Position numbers and translations under genes: made by a program | Notes under the pieces: model-generated | Database searches by the model: none | What the model saw: only the letters and a program-made list of their open reading frames with translations | What the model was told of the DNA's origin: nothing | Source: Halioglobus maricola | GTDB taxonomy: Bacteria; Pseudomonadota; Gammaproteobacteria; Pseudomonadales; Halieaceae | Length of the DNA stretch: 64,000 nt | Direction of reading: 5' to 3' | Assembly: GCF_009388985.1 (NCBI RefSeq) | Contig: NZ_CP036422.1 | Location: 2,742,501 to 2,806,500, forward strand | Part shown: positions 7,798 to 16,854 of the stretch, piece by piece | Layout: every line of letters begins with the position of its first letter | Numbering within the stretch: position 1 is the first letter of the stretch

Positions 7798-9597
7798 ATG
7801 CGCGGCATGCGTGGAACCAATACCGTCGTAGATCCTGATACTCCAACCAACTGGCGAATCGTCAAACACCTGCTGCCGTACCTGCTCGAGTCGAAGTATC
7901 GAGTCGGCCTGGCCCTGGCCTGTCTGATAGCAGCCAAAGGGGCGATCCTGCTCATCCCCTTTTTGCTCAAGCACCTCGTCGACGCCCTGGAACAAGGTGG
8001 CCCGGGGCTCACTATTTCACTGCTATCGGGCCTGGTATTGGCCTACGGTGGCGCGCGCTTCGCCAACGTATTTTTCGGCGAGCTACGCGACACAATTTTT
8101 GGCCGGGTGACGGAAAACGCGATGCGCAGAATCGGCCTGCAGGTGTTTCGTCACGTGCACTCGCTGGACCTTAAATATCACGTTGAACGCCGCACCGGCG
8201 GACTGGCCCGAGACATAGAACGAGGCACAACCGGCATCAGTTTCCTGATGCGATTTTTCGTTTTCAACATCGCCCCCACGCTGTTCGAAATCGCAATGGT
8301 GGTGGGCATTCTGCTGTTTAATTACGGCCCCGGTTTCGCGGTCATCACCCTCATAGCGGTCATTTTCTATGGCCTGTTTACCGTCCGCGCAACAGATTGG
8401 CGGACCCAGTTCGTGCGTGAGATGAACGAGGCAGATTCTGCCAGCAATACGCGCGCCGTGGACAGCCTGCTCAATTTTGAAACAGTCAAATACTTCACCA
8501 ACGAGGCGTTCGAAGCACAGCGCTACGACAAAGAACTAGCAGCATGGGAGCAGGCCCGCCGTCGCAATCGTCTCTCACTATTTGGCCTGAATGGCGGTCA
8601 GGCGTTTATCATCGCCGTGGCGCAGACGGCGATGATCGGCCTCGCAGCGTGGCAGGTGAGCGACGGCATTCTCACCCTCGGTGATTTCATCCTGATAAAC
8701 CAGTTTATGATCCAGCTGTTTATGCCGCTGGGTTTTCTCGGCTTCGTGTTCCGTGAAATCAAGGGCTCCATGGCCAACATTGAGAAACTGTTCGAGCTGC
8801 TTGCAATCCGACCGCGCATCCAGGACCGACCGGGGGCGTCAGAGTTGGCGCTGCAGGCCGGGCATATTCGTTTCGACCGTGTGGCCTTCGCCTACGACGA
8901 GCAGCGCCAGATTCTCAAGGATGTGAGTTTTGATATCAGCCCGGGTGAGAAGGTGGCAGTTGTCGGTGCGAGTGGCTCGGGCAAATCCACTCTGGTCAAA
9001 TTGTTGTTCCGCTTCTACGACCCGGACAGTGGCTCGATCACGATCGATGGCCAGGATATCAGCGCCGTGAGCCAACACAGCCTCCGCCAGGCCATCGGCA
9101 TCGTCCCCCAGGACACCGTGCTGTTCAATGACACTATTCGCGAGAACATCCGCTACGGTGATCCCGAGGCCAGCGAAAGCGATGTCGATGAAGCCATTCG
9201 ACTCGCGCATCTCGAAACCTTTATCGCCCAGCTGCCCGACGGCGACAACACCCTCGTAGGCGAGCGCGGCCTCAAGCTGTCCGGCGGTGAAAAGCAGCGC
9301 GTGTCCATTGCTCGCACCATCCTCAAACGCCCGCCTATCCTGGTCTTCGATGAAGCTACCTCCTCCCTCGATTCCCGCTCCGAGCGAGCCATCCTGGAGG
9401 CCCTGGCGCAGATATCCGAAGGCCACACCAGTCTGGTGATAGCTCACCGCCTCTCAACCATCATCGATGCTGACAGGATCATCGTGCTCCATCTCGGCGA
9501 GATTTCGGAGAGCGGCACCCACGAGGCATTGCTCGAGCGAGATGGCCGCTATGCGCGCCTTTGGCGCGCACAGCAACGCAAGCAAGATGGCGAATAG
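7798..9597 (+). CDS. Atm1/ABCB7-type ABC exporter (fused permease and ATPase)
   Basis: A 599-residue half-transporter with an N-terminal six-helix domain (about residues 25-320) and a C-terminal ATPase with Walker A GASGSGKST, signature LSGGEKQR, Walker B ILVFDEATSSLD and the switch His in IAHRLS. The stretch around NFETVKYFTNEAFE is typical of the Atm1/HMT1 group, which exports glutathione-linked metals or persulfides. The substrate here is inferred only. ATGs lie at 7798 and 7807; a TAGAAT hexamer at 7794-7799 overlaps the first. The gene follows frdB by 13 nt and may be cotranscribed. Confidence 0.88.
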   Translation: MRGMRGTNTVVDPDTPTNWRIVKHLLPYLLESKYRVGLALACLIAAKGAILLIPFLLKHLVDALEQGGPGLTISLLSGLVLAYGGARFANVFFGELRDTIFGRVTENAMRRIGLQVFRHVHSLDLKYHVERRTGGLARDIERGTTGISFLMRFFVFNIAPTLFEIAMVVGILLFNYGPGFAVITLIAVIFYGLFTVRATDWRTQFVREMNEADSASNTRAVDSLLNFETVKYFTNEAFEAQRYDKELAAWEQARRRNRLSLFGLNGGQAFIIAVAQTAMIGLAAWQVSDGILTLGDFILINQFMIQLFMPLGFLGFVFREIKGSMANIEKLFELLAIRPRIQDRPGASELALQAGHIRFDRVAFAYDEQRQILKDVSFDISPGEKVAVVGASGSGKSTLVKLLFRFYDPDSGSITIDGQDISAVSQHSLRQAIGIVPQDTVLFNDTIRENIRYGDPEASESDVDEAIRLAHLETFIAQLPDGDNTLVGERGLKLSGGEKQRVSIARTILKRPPILVFDEATSSLDSRSERAILEALAQISEGHTSLVIAHRLSTIIDADRIIVLHLGEISESGTHEALLERDGRYARLWRAQQRKQDGE

Positions 9598-9664
9598 TTA
9601 CAGCGCTTGCGGTGAACTGCCGCTGGTTTGAGATGAATTGCGCCGCCCAGGGTGGCAATGCCCG

Positions 9665-9670
9665 TATAAT
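9665..9670 (+). promoter_or_regulatory. -10 hexamer for a probably leaderless lytS mRNA
   Basis: A perfect TATAAT lies exactly 6 nt before the ATG at 9677, so transcription would start at or next to the start codon. No Shine-Dalgarno sequence is present in between. The -35 region is unclear (a TTGCGC 21 nt upstream is too far). Confidence 0.45.
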
Positions 9671-9676
9671 GGCGCC

Positions 9677-10771
9677 ATGAATACGAATACTCTTCTCAAA
9701 GATAAGCGCACCCTATTCTGGACTCTGCAGTTCGCAGGCTGGAGCGGATGGGCCATGTCCTTCTACCTCGGCGTGATCATGTGGGGCAGCCCACCTCAGA
9801 ACTATCTATGGTACCTGCCGCTGATCGCCACCATCGGCATGGGCCTCAGCCTCGTACTGCGCGGAATTTATCGCTACATGTGGGAAATGGACCTGCCGCG
9901 GCGAATTGTCGCCATCGTCGCAGGCTCCTACGGTGCCGGGTTGGTCTGGATGGCTTGCCGAGGTACGATTTTCTACAACATGTTCCCCACAGAGCGCAAG
10001 ACGTCTGAGCGGGGCGGCATGGAGTTTTTGTCCTATTTCGACGGTGCCATTTCCGCTTTCTGGGTCATGCTGGTCTGGAGCGCCCTCTATTTCGGGATCA
10101 AGAACTATCTCCAGGCCCAGGCTGAAAAAGAACGCAGCCTCAAAGCCCTGTCCATGGCCCACGAGGCGCAGCTGAAAATGCTGCAATACCAGCTCAACCC
10201 ACACTTCCTGTTCAACACCTTGAACGCAATATCCACCCTCGTCCTGGACAAGAACAATGAACTGGCCAATGTGATGGTCACTCGCCTCAGCCGCTTCCTG
10301 CGCTACACCCTGGACAATGACCCAATGCAGAAAGTGACCGTATCCGAGGAGGTTGAAGCGCTAAAACTCTACCTGGACATCGAAAAAGTCCGCTTCGACG
10401 AACGCCTGCAACTGCGTTTTAACATTCAGCCAGAGGCCAGCGGTGCGATGATGCCCTCACTGCTTCTCCAGCCATTGGTGGAGAATTCCATCAAGTATGC
10501 AATTGCGCACGCGATCAATGGCGGCTATATAAGTGTTAACGCCCGCGTCGAGCCAGACACTCTGGTACTGGAAGTAGCAGATGACGGCCCGGGGCTGGAT
10601 GTCAACAATGGTGTCTCGACCAACGGCGGCGGTGTTGGCCTGTCGAACTGCCGTGAACGTCTCAATGAGATCTACCATGAGCGCCAGTCCTTCACGCTAG
10701 GCAAGACGGAACCACATGGCCTGACCATCACCATCAGGATACCTCTCGAATACGGCAAGGAAGTTCAATGA
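9677..10771 (+). CDS. LytS/YehU-type sensor histidine kinase
   Basis: A 364-residue membrane histidine kinase. Four hydrophobic segments span roughly residues 15-155. A short coiled region and the His_kinase domain follow; its phospho-acceptor is H176 in LNPHFLFNTLN. An ATPase domain with DDGPGLD and GGVGLSNCRERL completes it. It overlaps the response regulator by ATGA, so the two form a two-component system, similar in layout to the AlgZ/AlgR and LytS/LytR pairs. The ATG at 9677 sits 6 nt after TATAAT. The signal is unknown. Confidence 0.9.
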   Translation: MNTNTLLKDKRTLFWTLQFAGWSGWAMSFYLGVIMWGSPPQNYLWYLPLIATIGMGLSLVLRGIYRYMWEMDLPRRIVAIVAGSYGAGLVWMACRGTIFYNMFPTERKTSERGGMEFLSYFDGAISAFWVMLVWSALYFGIKNYLQAQAEKERSLKALSMAHEAQLKMLQYQLNPHFLFNTLNAISTLVLDKNNELANVMVTRLSRFLRYTLDNDPMQKVTVSEEVEALKLYLDIEKVRFDERLQLRFNIQPEASGAMMPSLLLQPLVENSIKYAIAHAINGGYISVNARVEPDTLVLEVADDGPGLDVNNGVSTNGGGVGLSNCRERLNEIYHERQSFTLGKTEPHGLTITIRIPLEYGKEVQ

Positions 10772-11577
10772 ACAATCTTCGCGCGATCATCGTTGACGAC
10801 GAATCTCTGGCCCGCCGCGGCCTGTCGCTACGACTCCAGCAAATCCCCCAGGTAGACGTCATTGCGGAGTGCGCCAACGGAGCTGAAGCACTGGCGGCGA
10901 TTGCCAAGGAAAGTCCCGACCTGGTCTTTCTCGACATCCAGATGCCTGGCATTGACGGTTTCGAGGTTGTACGCCAGCTGCAGACCGACAACATGCCCAT
11001 GGTGATTTTCGTCACTGCTTTCGACCAGTACGCCGTGGAAGCTTTCAAGGTTCACGCGGTGGACTACGTCCTCAAGCCAATCGATGACGACCGCCTGCAC
11101 GAGGCGATTGATCGCGCAGTCGCACACCACAGCCAGGAGCAGTCCGAACTGACCAAGCAGCGCCTGATGGAGCTCATGATGGGCATGACTGGCGCCACCG
11201 CGAGCTCTATCGAGGAGATGGCCAAGGGCGAATCCGCGGCCCAACAGTGGCCTGAAAAACTGGTGATAAAGGATGGCAGCGACATTCACCTGATCAAGGC
11301 CCAGGATATTCACTGGATCGACGCGGCTGGAGACTACATGTGCATTCACGCCGGCGGCGACACCCACATCATGCGAATCACGATGAAGGAACTGGAAGCG
11401 ATGTTAAATCCAGCCCAATTCCTGCGCATTCACCGCTCTACCATTATCAACACAAACTACATCAGTGGCGCCCAGACGCTGGGCAACGGTGAATACATGC
11501 TGGCGCTGGAAGGCGACACCCAGCTCAAGGTCAGCCGCGGCTTCCGCGACCGGGTGAAAGAACTTCTTAGCGCCTGA
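10768..11577 (+). CDS. LytR/AlgR-family response regulator
   Basis: A 269-residue transcription factor with an N-terminal receiver domain (acidic pocket D10/D11, phospho-acceptor D56 in LVFLDIQMPG) and a C-terminal LytTR DNA-binding domain (about residues 160-265; FLRIHRSTIINTNYI is typical). A linker of about 40 residues joins them. It is translationally coupled to the histidine kinase by a four-base overlap. Target genes are not evident from the window. Confidence 0.92.
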   Translation: MNNLRAIIVDDESLARRGLSLRLQQIPQVDVIAECANGAEALAAIAKESPDLVFLDIQMPGIDGFEVVRQLQTDNMPMVIFVTAFDQYAVEAFKVHAVDYVLKPIDDDRLHEAIDRAVAHHSQEQSELTKQRLMELMMGMTGATASSIEEMAKGESAAQQWPEKLVIKDGSDIHLIKAQDIHWIDAAGDYMCIHAGGDTHIMRITMKELEAMLNPAQFLRIHRSTIINTNYISGAQTLGNGEYMLALEGDTQLKVSRGFRDRVKELLSA

Positions 11578-11596
11578 TCGAGCTGCTCTGAGAGCG

Positions 11597-12646
11597 TCAG
11601 TTCAGCTGGTGTAAAACCAGGCTCGTACCCGCGCGGCCAGTCACGTCGATCACACAATCGCTCCAGCCAGTGGGAATGGTCCAGGGCTCTTGAGAGGGAT
11701 AGCGCAGGGGCATTTCCGAGGTACCACAAACCAGAAATACTCCACCGACGCGTCCGCGCACATCCGAAATGGAGAAGCGTGAGCGCGACAGACCGATCTT
11801 CAAAGACCCGGGACCGTCGCGAAACAGTGGCAACAATTCTCCGCGCACGGTGATATCAGCGACATTCTGCAACGAGCTCAAGGATTCGCTATAACGCCGG
11901 GCCGCATCATTCACCGCATCCGATCCACGGCCCAGTTGCTGCATATCGTCGAGGGTGCCCCCCGCATCTGCCAGCATGCCGCGATTAAGCTGCAAGGTCA
12001 CGACACGATTGAGCACCTGCAGGTACTGATCCGTGGGCATGTAGCGATTTTTGAAGTTGTTATCGATGGCGAGGTTCTGAAATTCGACCACGCGCGTGAG
12101 ATGTTGCAGTTCCGCCGCCTCGTCCTTCCAGCGGCTCGCAAGCGAGGCCGCGAGTATCTGGAACTTCACTTCCTCCAGGGCATTGCGGCCGGGGTAATTC
12201 TTGAGCTCGGCAGCAATATCAAAAGCCCCGTCGTAGTTTTCCTCTGAATAGAGCGCCCAGGCCTCGCGATACTTGTCCGCAAATGCCGCAGACATGATGC
12301 GCGGCTTGTCCAGAATCCAGGTATAGACCACAGGGTCAGCAGAAACCTTGACCGGCATACCGCTACGTGAAGCAGGCTCGAAGCGCATGGAGCGTATCTG
12401 CGCGAGCACAGCCTGCTCCACTGCGACGACACCATTGGAGCTCTGGATCGTGGCGTTGATTACACTGCCGGTATGGTCGATATCATAGGTGTACACCAGC
12501 CAGGCGTCTTGCTGGAAGGTGCTGTCGAGTTGAATGGTCGAATTCGCCGGGTCCAGATTTCGCGGCGGCACAAAATTACTCCAGGCAGGTGCCGCCAGGC
12601 TGAACAGGATCACTGCAAACAGTGGCAGCGCGCGGAAACGGATCAT
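11597..12646 (-). CDS. Secreted TonB_C-domain-like protein
   Basis: A 349-residue exported protein with a signal peptide (residues 1-23, ending AWS). The first domain (about 40-110) resembles the TonB C-terminal fold (VYTYDIDHTGSVINATIQSS ... AVLAQIRSMRFEPA). Helical, TPR-like sequence follows at about 125-260 with a short beta-rich end. There is no membrane anchor or Pro-rich spacer, so it is not a classic TonB. It lies just downstream of the kinase gene on the same strand (80-nt gap) and may belong to the same signalling block. Function unknown. Confidence 0.65.
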   Translation of the reverse strand: MIRFRALPLFAVILFSLAAPAWSNFVPPRNLDPANSTIQLDSTFQQDAWLVYTYDIDHTGSVINATIQSSNGVVAVEQAVLAQIRSMRFEPASRSGMPVKVSADPVVYTWILDKPRIMSAAFADKYREAWALYSEENYDGAFDIAAELKNYPGRNALEEVKFQILAASLASRWKDEAAELQHLTRVVEFQNLAIDNNFKNRYMPTDQYLQVLNRVVTLQLNRGMLADAGGTLDDMQQLGRGSDAVNDAARRYSESLSSLQNVADITVRGELLPLFRDGPGSLKIGLSRSRFSISDVRGRVGGVFLVCGTSEMPLRYPSQEPWTIPTGWSDCVIDVTGRAGTSLVLHQLN

Positions 12647-12726
12647 CTCAACTCCAACAGATAGATACTGAAACCGAAAGTGTACCAGAGCGACGCAACG
12701 CAGTGCGCGCTATTCTCAGGAGCAAG

Positions 12727-15027
12727 TCAGTAGGCGCCCAGGCGGCGACGAGAGCTGGAACGGCCGGTTTCGATCTCGGCCTGCAATTCCATCCACAAAG
12801 CGTCGTCAGGGAAGCTCGTTTCGCCCTGCCCGACGAGCACTTCAGCTGCATCGAATTCCTTCAGATCAATCTGTTCCCGGGCTGCAGAAGCATAGCCCTG
12901 CAGCAGGGCCTGGCCCAAACCCTGGACGGCCGCCACCTCACCGAACTGAACGGATACCTCGTCATAGGCTGCCTGCGCCACATCCAGCGTGCCGCTCTCC
13001 AGAGCGCGCATGCCCTTGGCGGCAGTAGCTTCCGCCCCGGCGATGGCCTGCTGCTGTCGCTCTTGCTCTTCACGCTGGCGCTGGGCCCTGTCCTGCTCCG
13101 CCTTGGCAGCTCGCTCTTCGGCAGCAATTTTTTCGTTCCAGCTCGATTCCAGTGAACCCAGAGAGTCGCGCATTTCCTGTGCGCTGGCGCTTTCAGGCAA
13201 CAATGCCAGAGAAGAACTAACAGCTGCACGAGCCGCCTCGAAATCGCCTTCGGCTGCTGCGGCCTCAGCTTGCTGCAGTAATTCATCGACCTGCTGCTGT
13301 TGCGCCGCCGCCAGCGCTGCAGTCTCAGCGGCCACTTCATCCTGCGCTACTTCAAGCTGGCCCAGCAGTGGCGTGAGTTCTGGCGCTTCTTCATCAATGG
13401 ATGCAGCTTCCGCGAGAGAGGATGCCGCCAGCTCCAACTCGCCGCTTTCGAGCGCCGCTTTGGCCGCAACGATGCTCGTCAGAAAAGTCTGTTTTTGCTC
13501 TTCAGTGAAAGGGGCCCAACGCTCCTCAATGGCCGCAGTTTCTGCCTGCGCCGTCGCAAAGGCGGCCTGCTCCGCCGCGAGATTCTGCTCCTCCTCGAGC
13601 AGGGCCACCTCCGCGGTGTACCGTTCGAGGTTCAGGTTGTTGGCGAAGTAACCGGTAAAACTGTCGAGCAGCTTTTTCGACAGGTCGATGTCACCGGCGC
13701 TGAGCGCAGCCTCTAACTGTTCGGTATACAGCTCTTCCACCTGCGCCATCCCCGCGGAAGCGGCAGCATTATTTCGATCCTGGCTCAGCACCTTGAAAAA
13801 GGCACTCGCAGCGCCCTGCAGGTCGTTGGCATTCATGGCGCTGTATGCCGTTGCCAGTTCCGCCGTTGCATTGCGTCGATCCTTGACTGAGCCACCCTGC
13901 TGCTCCTGCAACCAGAAATAGCCACCGGCACCGAGCCCAACGGTGACTAACACCGCTACCAGCCACTTGAGTGCACCGCCACCCGACTTCTTGGTAGACC
14001 CACCCTCCGCGTAAGTACCACTCACCATGCGTTCACGCTGTAGCGAGTTTTCCAGACGATAGGGGCGCGATTGCGAACCAGGGGCCGATACCGCGGGCCC
14101 GGATGACTGACTGAGACGTGTTGCCTCAAAGCCCGCCAGCGAAGTCTTGTCGTTCTCATCTGCAGGTGCTGAAGATGGGCTGGGCTTGCGCGGTTCTGCG
14201 GCCTCAGTAAGAACATCGTCAGGGGCGAAGCCAGAACTCGCTTCCATCATGAAGTCGTAGAGCTCACGCCCGGTCTGGAAACGATCGTCTGCCGCTTTGG
14301 CCAGGCCCTTGTTGATGAAGTCCTGGTAGGCAGCAAGATTCTCCGGGAGCGTCGGAATATCTTCTGTAAGATGCTTTACCGCCGTGGTTACCGCTGATTC
14401 TGACTCATAGGGCAAGGTCTTGGTGAGCATTTCGTAGATAAGTACGGCCAGCGCATAGAGGTCAGAGCGACCATCGACCTCGTGCCCCTTGGCCTGTTCC
14501 GGACTCATATAACTGGGCGTACCAACCATCAGCCCGGTCTGCGTCATCTGGGTTCCCGAGTTCGCGGCCCGAGCGATACCGAAGTCCGCCAGAACAAAAT
14601 CATGCTCAGAGCGCAGCATGATGTTGCTGGGCTTGATATCGCGGTGCACATAACCACGGCCTGCCGCATAGTCGAGCGCGTCCGTCATTTGCTGCACGAT
14701 CTCGTAAATCCGTTGCTGCTGAATCTCGCCGTGAATAAAATCTGCGAGCTCTCCACCCGGCAGCAATTCCATGGCGATATAATTCAGGCCTTCAAAGGTA
14801 TTAACGTCGTAAATCTGCAGGATATGCGGATGGGTCAGGCGCGCCGAAATTCTCGCCTCGCGGATAAAGCGCTCCGAAAAGCTCTCGTCGGCGTTCATGG
14901 ACGGATCCATGACCTTGATCGCCACCTCACGATCGAGGTTGAGGTGCAGGGCACGATAGACCGACGCCATACCGCCCCGCCCTAAACGCTCGTAGATTTC
15001 GTACCCTGGTAACTCGAAGTCCGCCAT
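12727..15027 (-). CDS. Transmembrane Ser/Thr protein kinase (Hanks type)
   Basis: A 766-residue eukaryotic-like kinase. The kinase domain fills residues 8-270: glycine loop GRGGMASVY, ATP lysine K38, catalytic loop HRDIKPSN (D130), DFG (D148) and GTPSYMSPEQ. A Ser/Pro-rich linker, one transmembrane helix (WLVAVLVTVGLGAGGYFW) and a roughly 360-residue Ala/Glu-rich, coiled, TPR-like external domain follow. The ATG at 15027 is chosen because MADFELPGYEIYERLG is the natural domain start. A TATAAT (minus strand) lies at 15074-15079. PP2C and FHA genes follow on the far side, giving a kinase-phosphatase-reader module. Confidence 0.92.
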   Translation of the reverse strand: MADFELPGYEIYERLGRGGMASVYRALHLNLDREVAIKVMDPSMNADESFSERFIREARISARLTHPHILQIYDVNTFEGLNYIAMELLPGGELADFIHGEIQQQRIYEIVQQMTDALDYAAGRGYVHRDIKPSNIMLRSEHDFVLADFGIARAANSGTQMTQTGLMVGTPSYMSPEQAKGHEVDGRSDLYALAVLIYEMLTKTLPYESESAVTTAVKHLTEDIPTLPENLAAYQDFINKGLAKAADDRFQTGRELYDFMMEASSGFAPDDVLTEAAEPRKPSPSSAPADENDKTSLAGFEATRLSQSSGPAVSAPGSQSRPYRLENSLQRERMVSGTYAEGGSTKKSGGGALKWLVAVLVTVGLGAGGYFWLQEQQGGSVKDRRNATAELATAYSAMNANDLQGAASAFFKVLSQDRNNAAASAGMAQVEELYTEQLEAALSAGDIDLSKKLLDSFTGYFANNLNLERYTAEVALLEEEQNLAAEQAAFATAQAETAAIEERWAPFTEEQKQTFLTSIVAAKAALESGELELAASSLAEAASIDEEAPELTPLLGQLEVAQDEVAAETAALAAAQQQQVDELLQQAEAAAAEGDFEAARAAVSSSLALLPESASAQEMRDSLGSLESSWNEKIAAEERAAKAEQDRAQRQREEQERQQQAIAGAEATAAKGMRALESGTLDVAQAAYDEVSVQFGEVAAVQGLGQALLQGYASAAREQIDLKEFDAAEVLVGQGETSFPDDALWMELQAEIETGRSSSRRRLGAY

Positions 15028-15073
15028 GCTGAATTCGTTTTCGCACCGATTCTGAGAACGATCTAGAGTAGCT

Positions 15074-15079
15074 ATTATA
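15074..15079 (-). promoter_or_regulatory. -10 hexamer upstream of the Ser/Thr kinase gene
   Basis: TATAAT on the minus strand (plus ATTATA), 46 nt upstream of the kinase ATG. A -35 hexamer is not clear. It lies in the roughly 150-bp divergent gap between the kinase and PP2C genes. Confidence 0.4.
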
Positions 15080-15181
15080 GCGACTACACACAATTACACC
15101 GCCATTGTAAAAATTTCGCGCTACAGGCAGGATTATTGGTATAAACTGATTTGACGCTCAGCGGTCGAGAACAGGACGATC

Positions 15182-16051
15182 ATCGATACCGAGATAACAA
15201 TAAGCTTCGGAGACACTCACTCCGGGCACAAGCGTAGTCACAATGAGGATTGCTTCCTCACTGACCCTGAAAGGGGGCTGTATCTCGTCGCCGATGGTGT
15301 GGGTGGACATGCAGATGGCGAAGTAGCAGCCGCGATTGTACGCGATACTCTGCAGCGCGATGTCGGAGAAGGCCTCCCCCTGATTGAAGCCATTCATCGG
15401 TCGCACAGAGCCGTACTCGATGAGATAGATCGCCGCACCGACAGCAATATGGGCTCTACCGTTGTCGCCGCGCGTATTGGCAGCGATGAATATGACATTG
15501 CCTGGGTCGGCGACAGCCGGGCCTACTTCTACGATGGCGAGCTGAAACAAGTCTCCCGCGACCACAACCCTGTCAGTGAAATGGTGGCGCGCGGCGCCAT
15601 CACCCCAGAGCAGGCGGCATCCCACCCGGAGCGCAATGTACTCTCCCAGTCACTGGGCGTTTCAGAGGCCATCAATGTTGCGCCCGGACGTATTCGCGGC
15701 GACTTTGGGCCTGGCGACCAGTTAATTCTGTGCAGTGACGGTCTCACCGACGAAATCAGCGATACCCAGATCGCCCAGATAATGGGCCGTGAGGCGACAC
15801 CTGAGGCACAAGTCAAAGGGCTGATTGAAGCTGCTCTCAACGCCGGCGGCAGAGACAATGTCACGGTAGTGGTCATCGGGGCCAAAGGCGAACAGGCTGG
15901 AGGCAGCAAGAAGGGCGCCAGCACTCTGGGTGGCTCACCGGCCGTCTACGCTGACGCCAAAGATAGCGGCGGTCACGATAACAAAGTACTTATGCTGCTG
16001 GGATTGATGGCTGCAATCGCGATTGCCTGGGTGGCAATAAAAATCTTCTGA
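15182..16051 (+). CDS. PP2C-family Ser/Thr phosphatase, start codon not canonical
   Basis: Metal-dependent protein phosphatase that probably opposes the divergent kinase. Family motifs are in order: RSHNED, LYLVADGVGGHADGE, VAWVGDSRAYFY-like (IAWVGDSRAYFYDG), LILCSDGLTDE and GGRDNVTVVVI. A C-terminal hydrophobic helix (residues KVLMLLGLMAAIAIAWVAI) suggests membrane anchoring. The conserved N-terminus lies upstream of the first GTG (15299), yet the frame from the stop at 15152 contains no ATG, GTG or TTG before it. I place the start at an ATC at 15182, 5 nt after AGGA, as a guess. An assembly error is possible. Confidence 0.8.
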   Translation: MDTEITISFGDTHSGHKRSHNEDCFLTDPERGLYLVADGVGGHADGEVAAAIVRDTLQRDVGEGLPLIEAIHRSHRAVLDEIDRRTDSNMGSTVVAARIGSDEYDIAWVGDSRAYFYDGELKQVSRDHNPVSEMVARGAITPEQAASHPERNVLSQSLGVSEAINVAPGRIRGDFGPGDQLILCSDGLTDEISDTQIAQIMGREATPEAQVKGLIEAALNAGGRDNVTVVVIGAKGEQAGGSKKGASTLGGSPAVYADAKDSGGHDNKVLMLLGLMAAIAIAWVAIKIF

Positions 16052-16052
16052 A

Positions 16053-16772
16053 CTAGTCGCCGACCCCGGGCGCCTGGATAAAGGTCGTCTGGCTGGATGC
16101 CTGGCGCTCACTATGACCGCGAGTCAGGTTCTCAGTTACCCTGAAAATAATATCGTGAAAACGCAATTCGTCATCGTGGCGCAGCCTGGTTCGGCCTGAC
16201 GCGCGCTTGCCGTTCACGACGGTGCCGTTGGACGAGCCGAGGTCCTCTATGAACAGGCCATCCTCTGCCTGCTCCAACTTGGCATGTTGACGCGAGACAT
16301 GGGGAGTAACAACGGCGAGGTCGCAATCCAAGGCGCGTCCCAGCACCATCTCTCCATGTACCGGATAACTCATGCCACTTAGTGGGCCGGTCTCCGCTGA
16401 CACTATCCACTCATGCTCTTCCTCTTCCTCGCCTTTGCGCAAGAAATTGGACACACCCGAACGTCGGCGATCATTCACCGGAGAGACATTATCGAGAACG
16501 CGTCGCTCAACAAAGGACTGGGTGCGCACGATGCCGCCAGTGGTGAACTGGAAAAACCAGGCGAGCGCAAACGTCACCGGAAAACCGAGCACGGCTGCGT
16601 AGATGAAATAACGGGACACCAGATCTGCGTCGTAACCCAGGGCGGGCACAACAATGTCGAACACCTGAAGCACACCCCAGCAAACCAGAACATAGAGCAG
16701 GCAGGTGCGAATAACCTTCCGCCTGCGCAACTCGCTGAAGAATGAACCCGAAGACTTGCCGCTCTCTTCCAT
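16053..16772 (-). CDS. Membrane-anchored FHA-domain protein
   Basis: A 239-residue protein with two N-terminal transmembrane helices (about 20-45 and 52-75), a charged linker, and a C-terminal forkhead-associated domain (about 135-215) that would bind phosphothreonine. FHA hallmarks are LGRALDCDLAV, SRQHAKLE and LGSSNGTVVNGK. The N-terminal FFSELRRRKVIRTCLLYVL pattern is shared with other membrane signalling proteins. It is convergent with PP2C (1-nt gap), so it is the likely phospho-reader of the kinase/phosphatase pair; that link is inferred from position. Confidence 0.88.
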   Translation of the reverse strand: MEESGKSSGSFFSELRRRKVIRTCLLYVLVCWGVLQVFDIVVPALGYDADLVSRYFIYAAVLGFPVTFALAWFFQFTTGGIVRTQSFVERRVLDNVSPVNDRRRSGVSNFLRKGEEEEEHEWIVSAETGPLSGMSYPVHGEMVLGRALDCDLAVVTPHVSRQHAKLEQAEDGLFIEDLGSSNGTVVNGKRASGRTRLRHDDELRFHDIIFRVTENLTRGHSERQASSQTTFIQAPGVGD

Positions 16773-16854
16773 GATGCAACTGCCGCCTTTAACTAGAGGA
16801 CTGGTCTAATATAGACCTTTGCCCCTCCTATGTGAATGACCCTGTAATAAGCTG

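Noticed and set aside
11597..12646. Classic TonB protein
   Set aside because: A cleavable signal peptide replaces the anchor helix, the Pro-rich spacer is missing, and no ExbB/ExbD genes are near.
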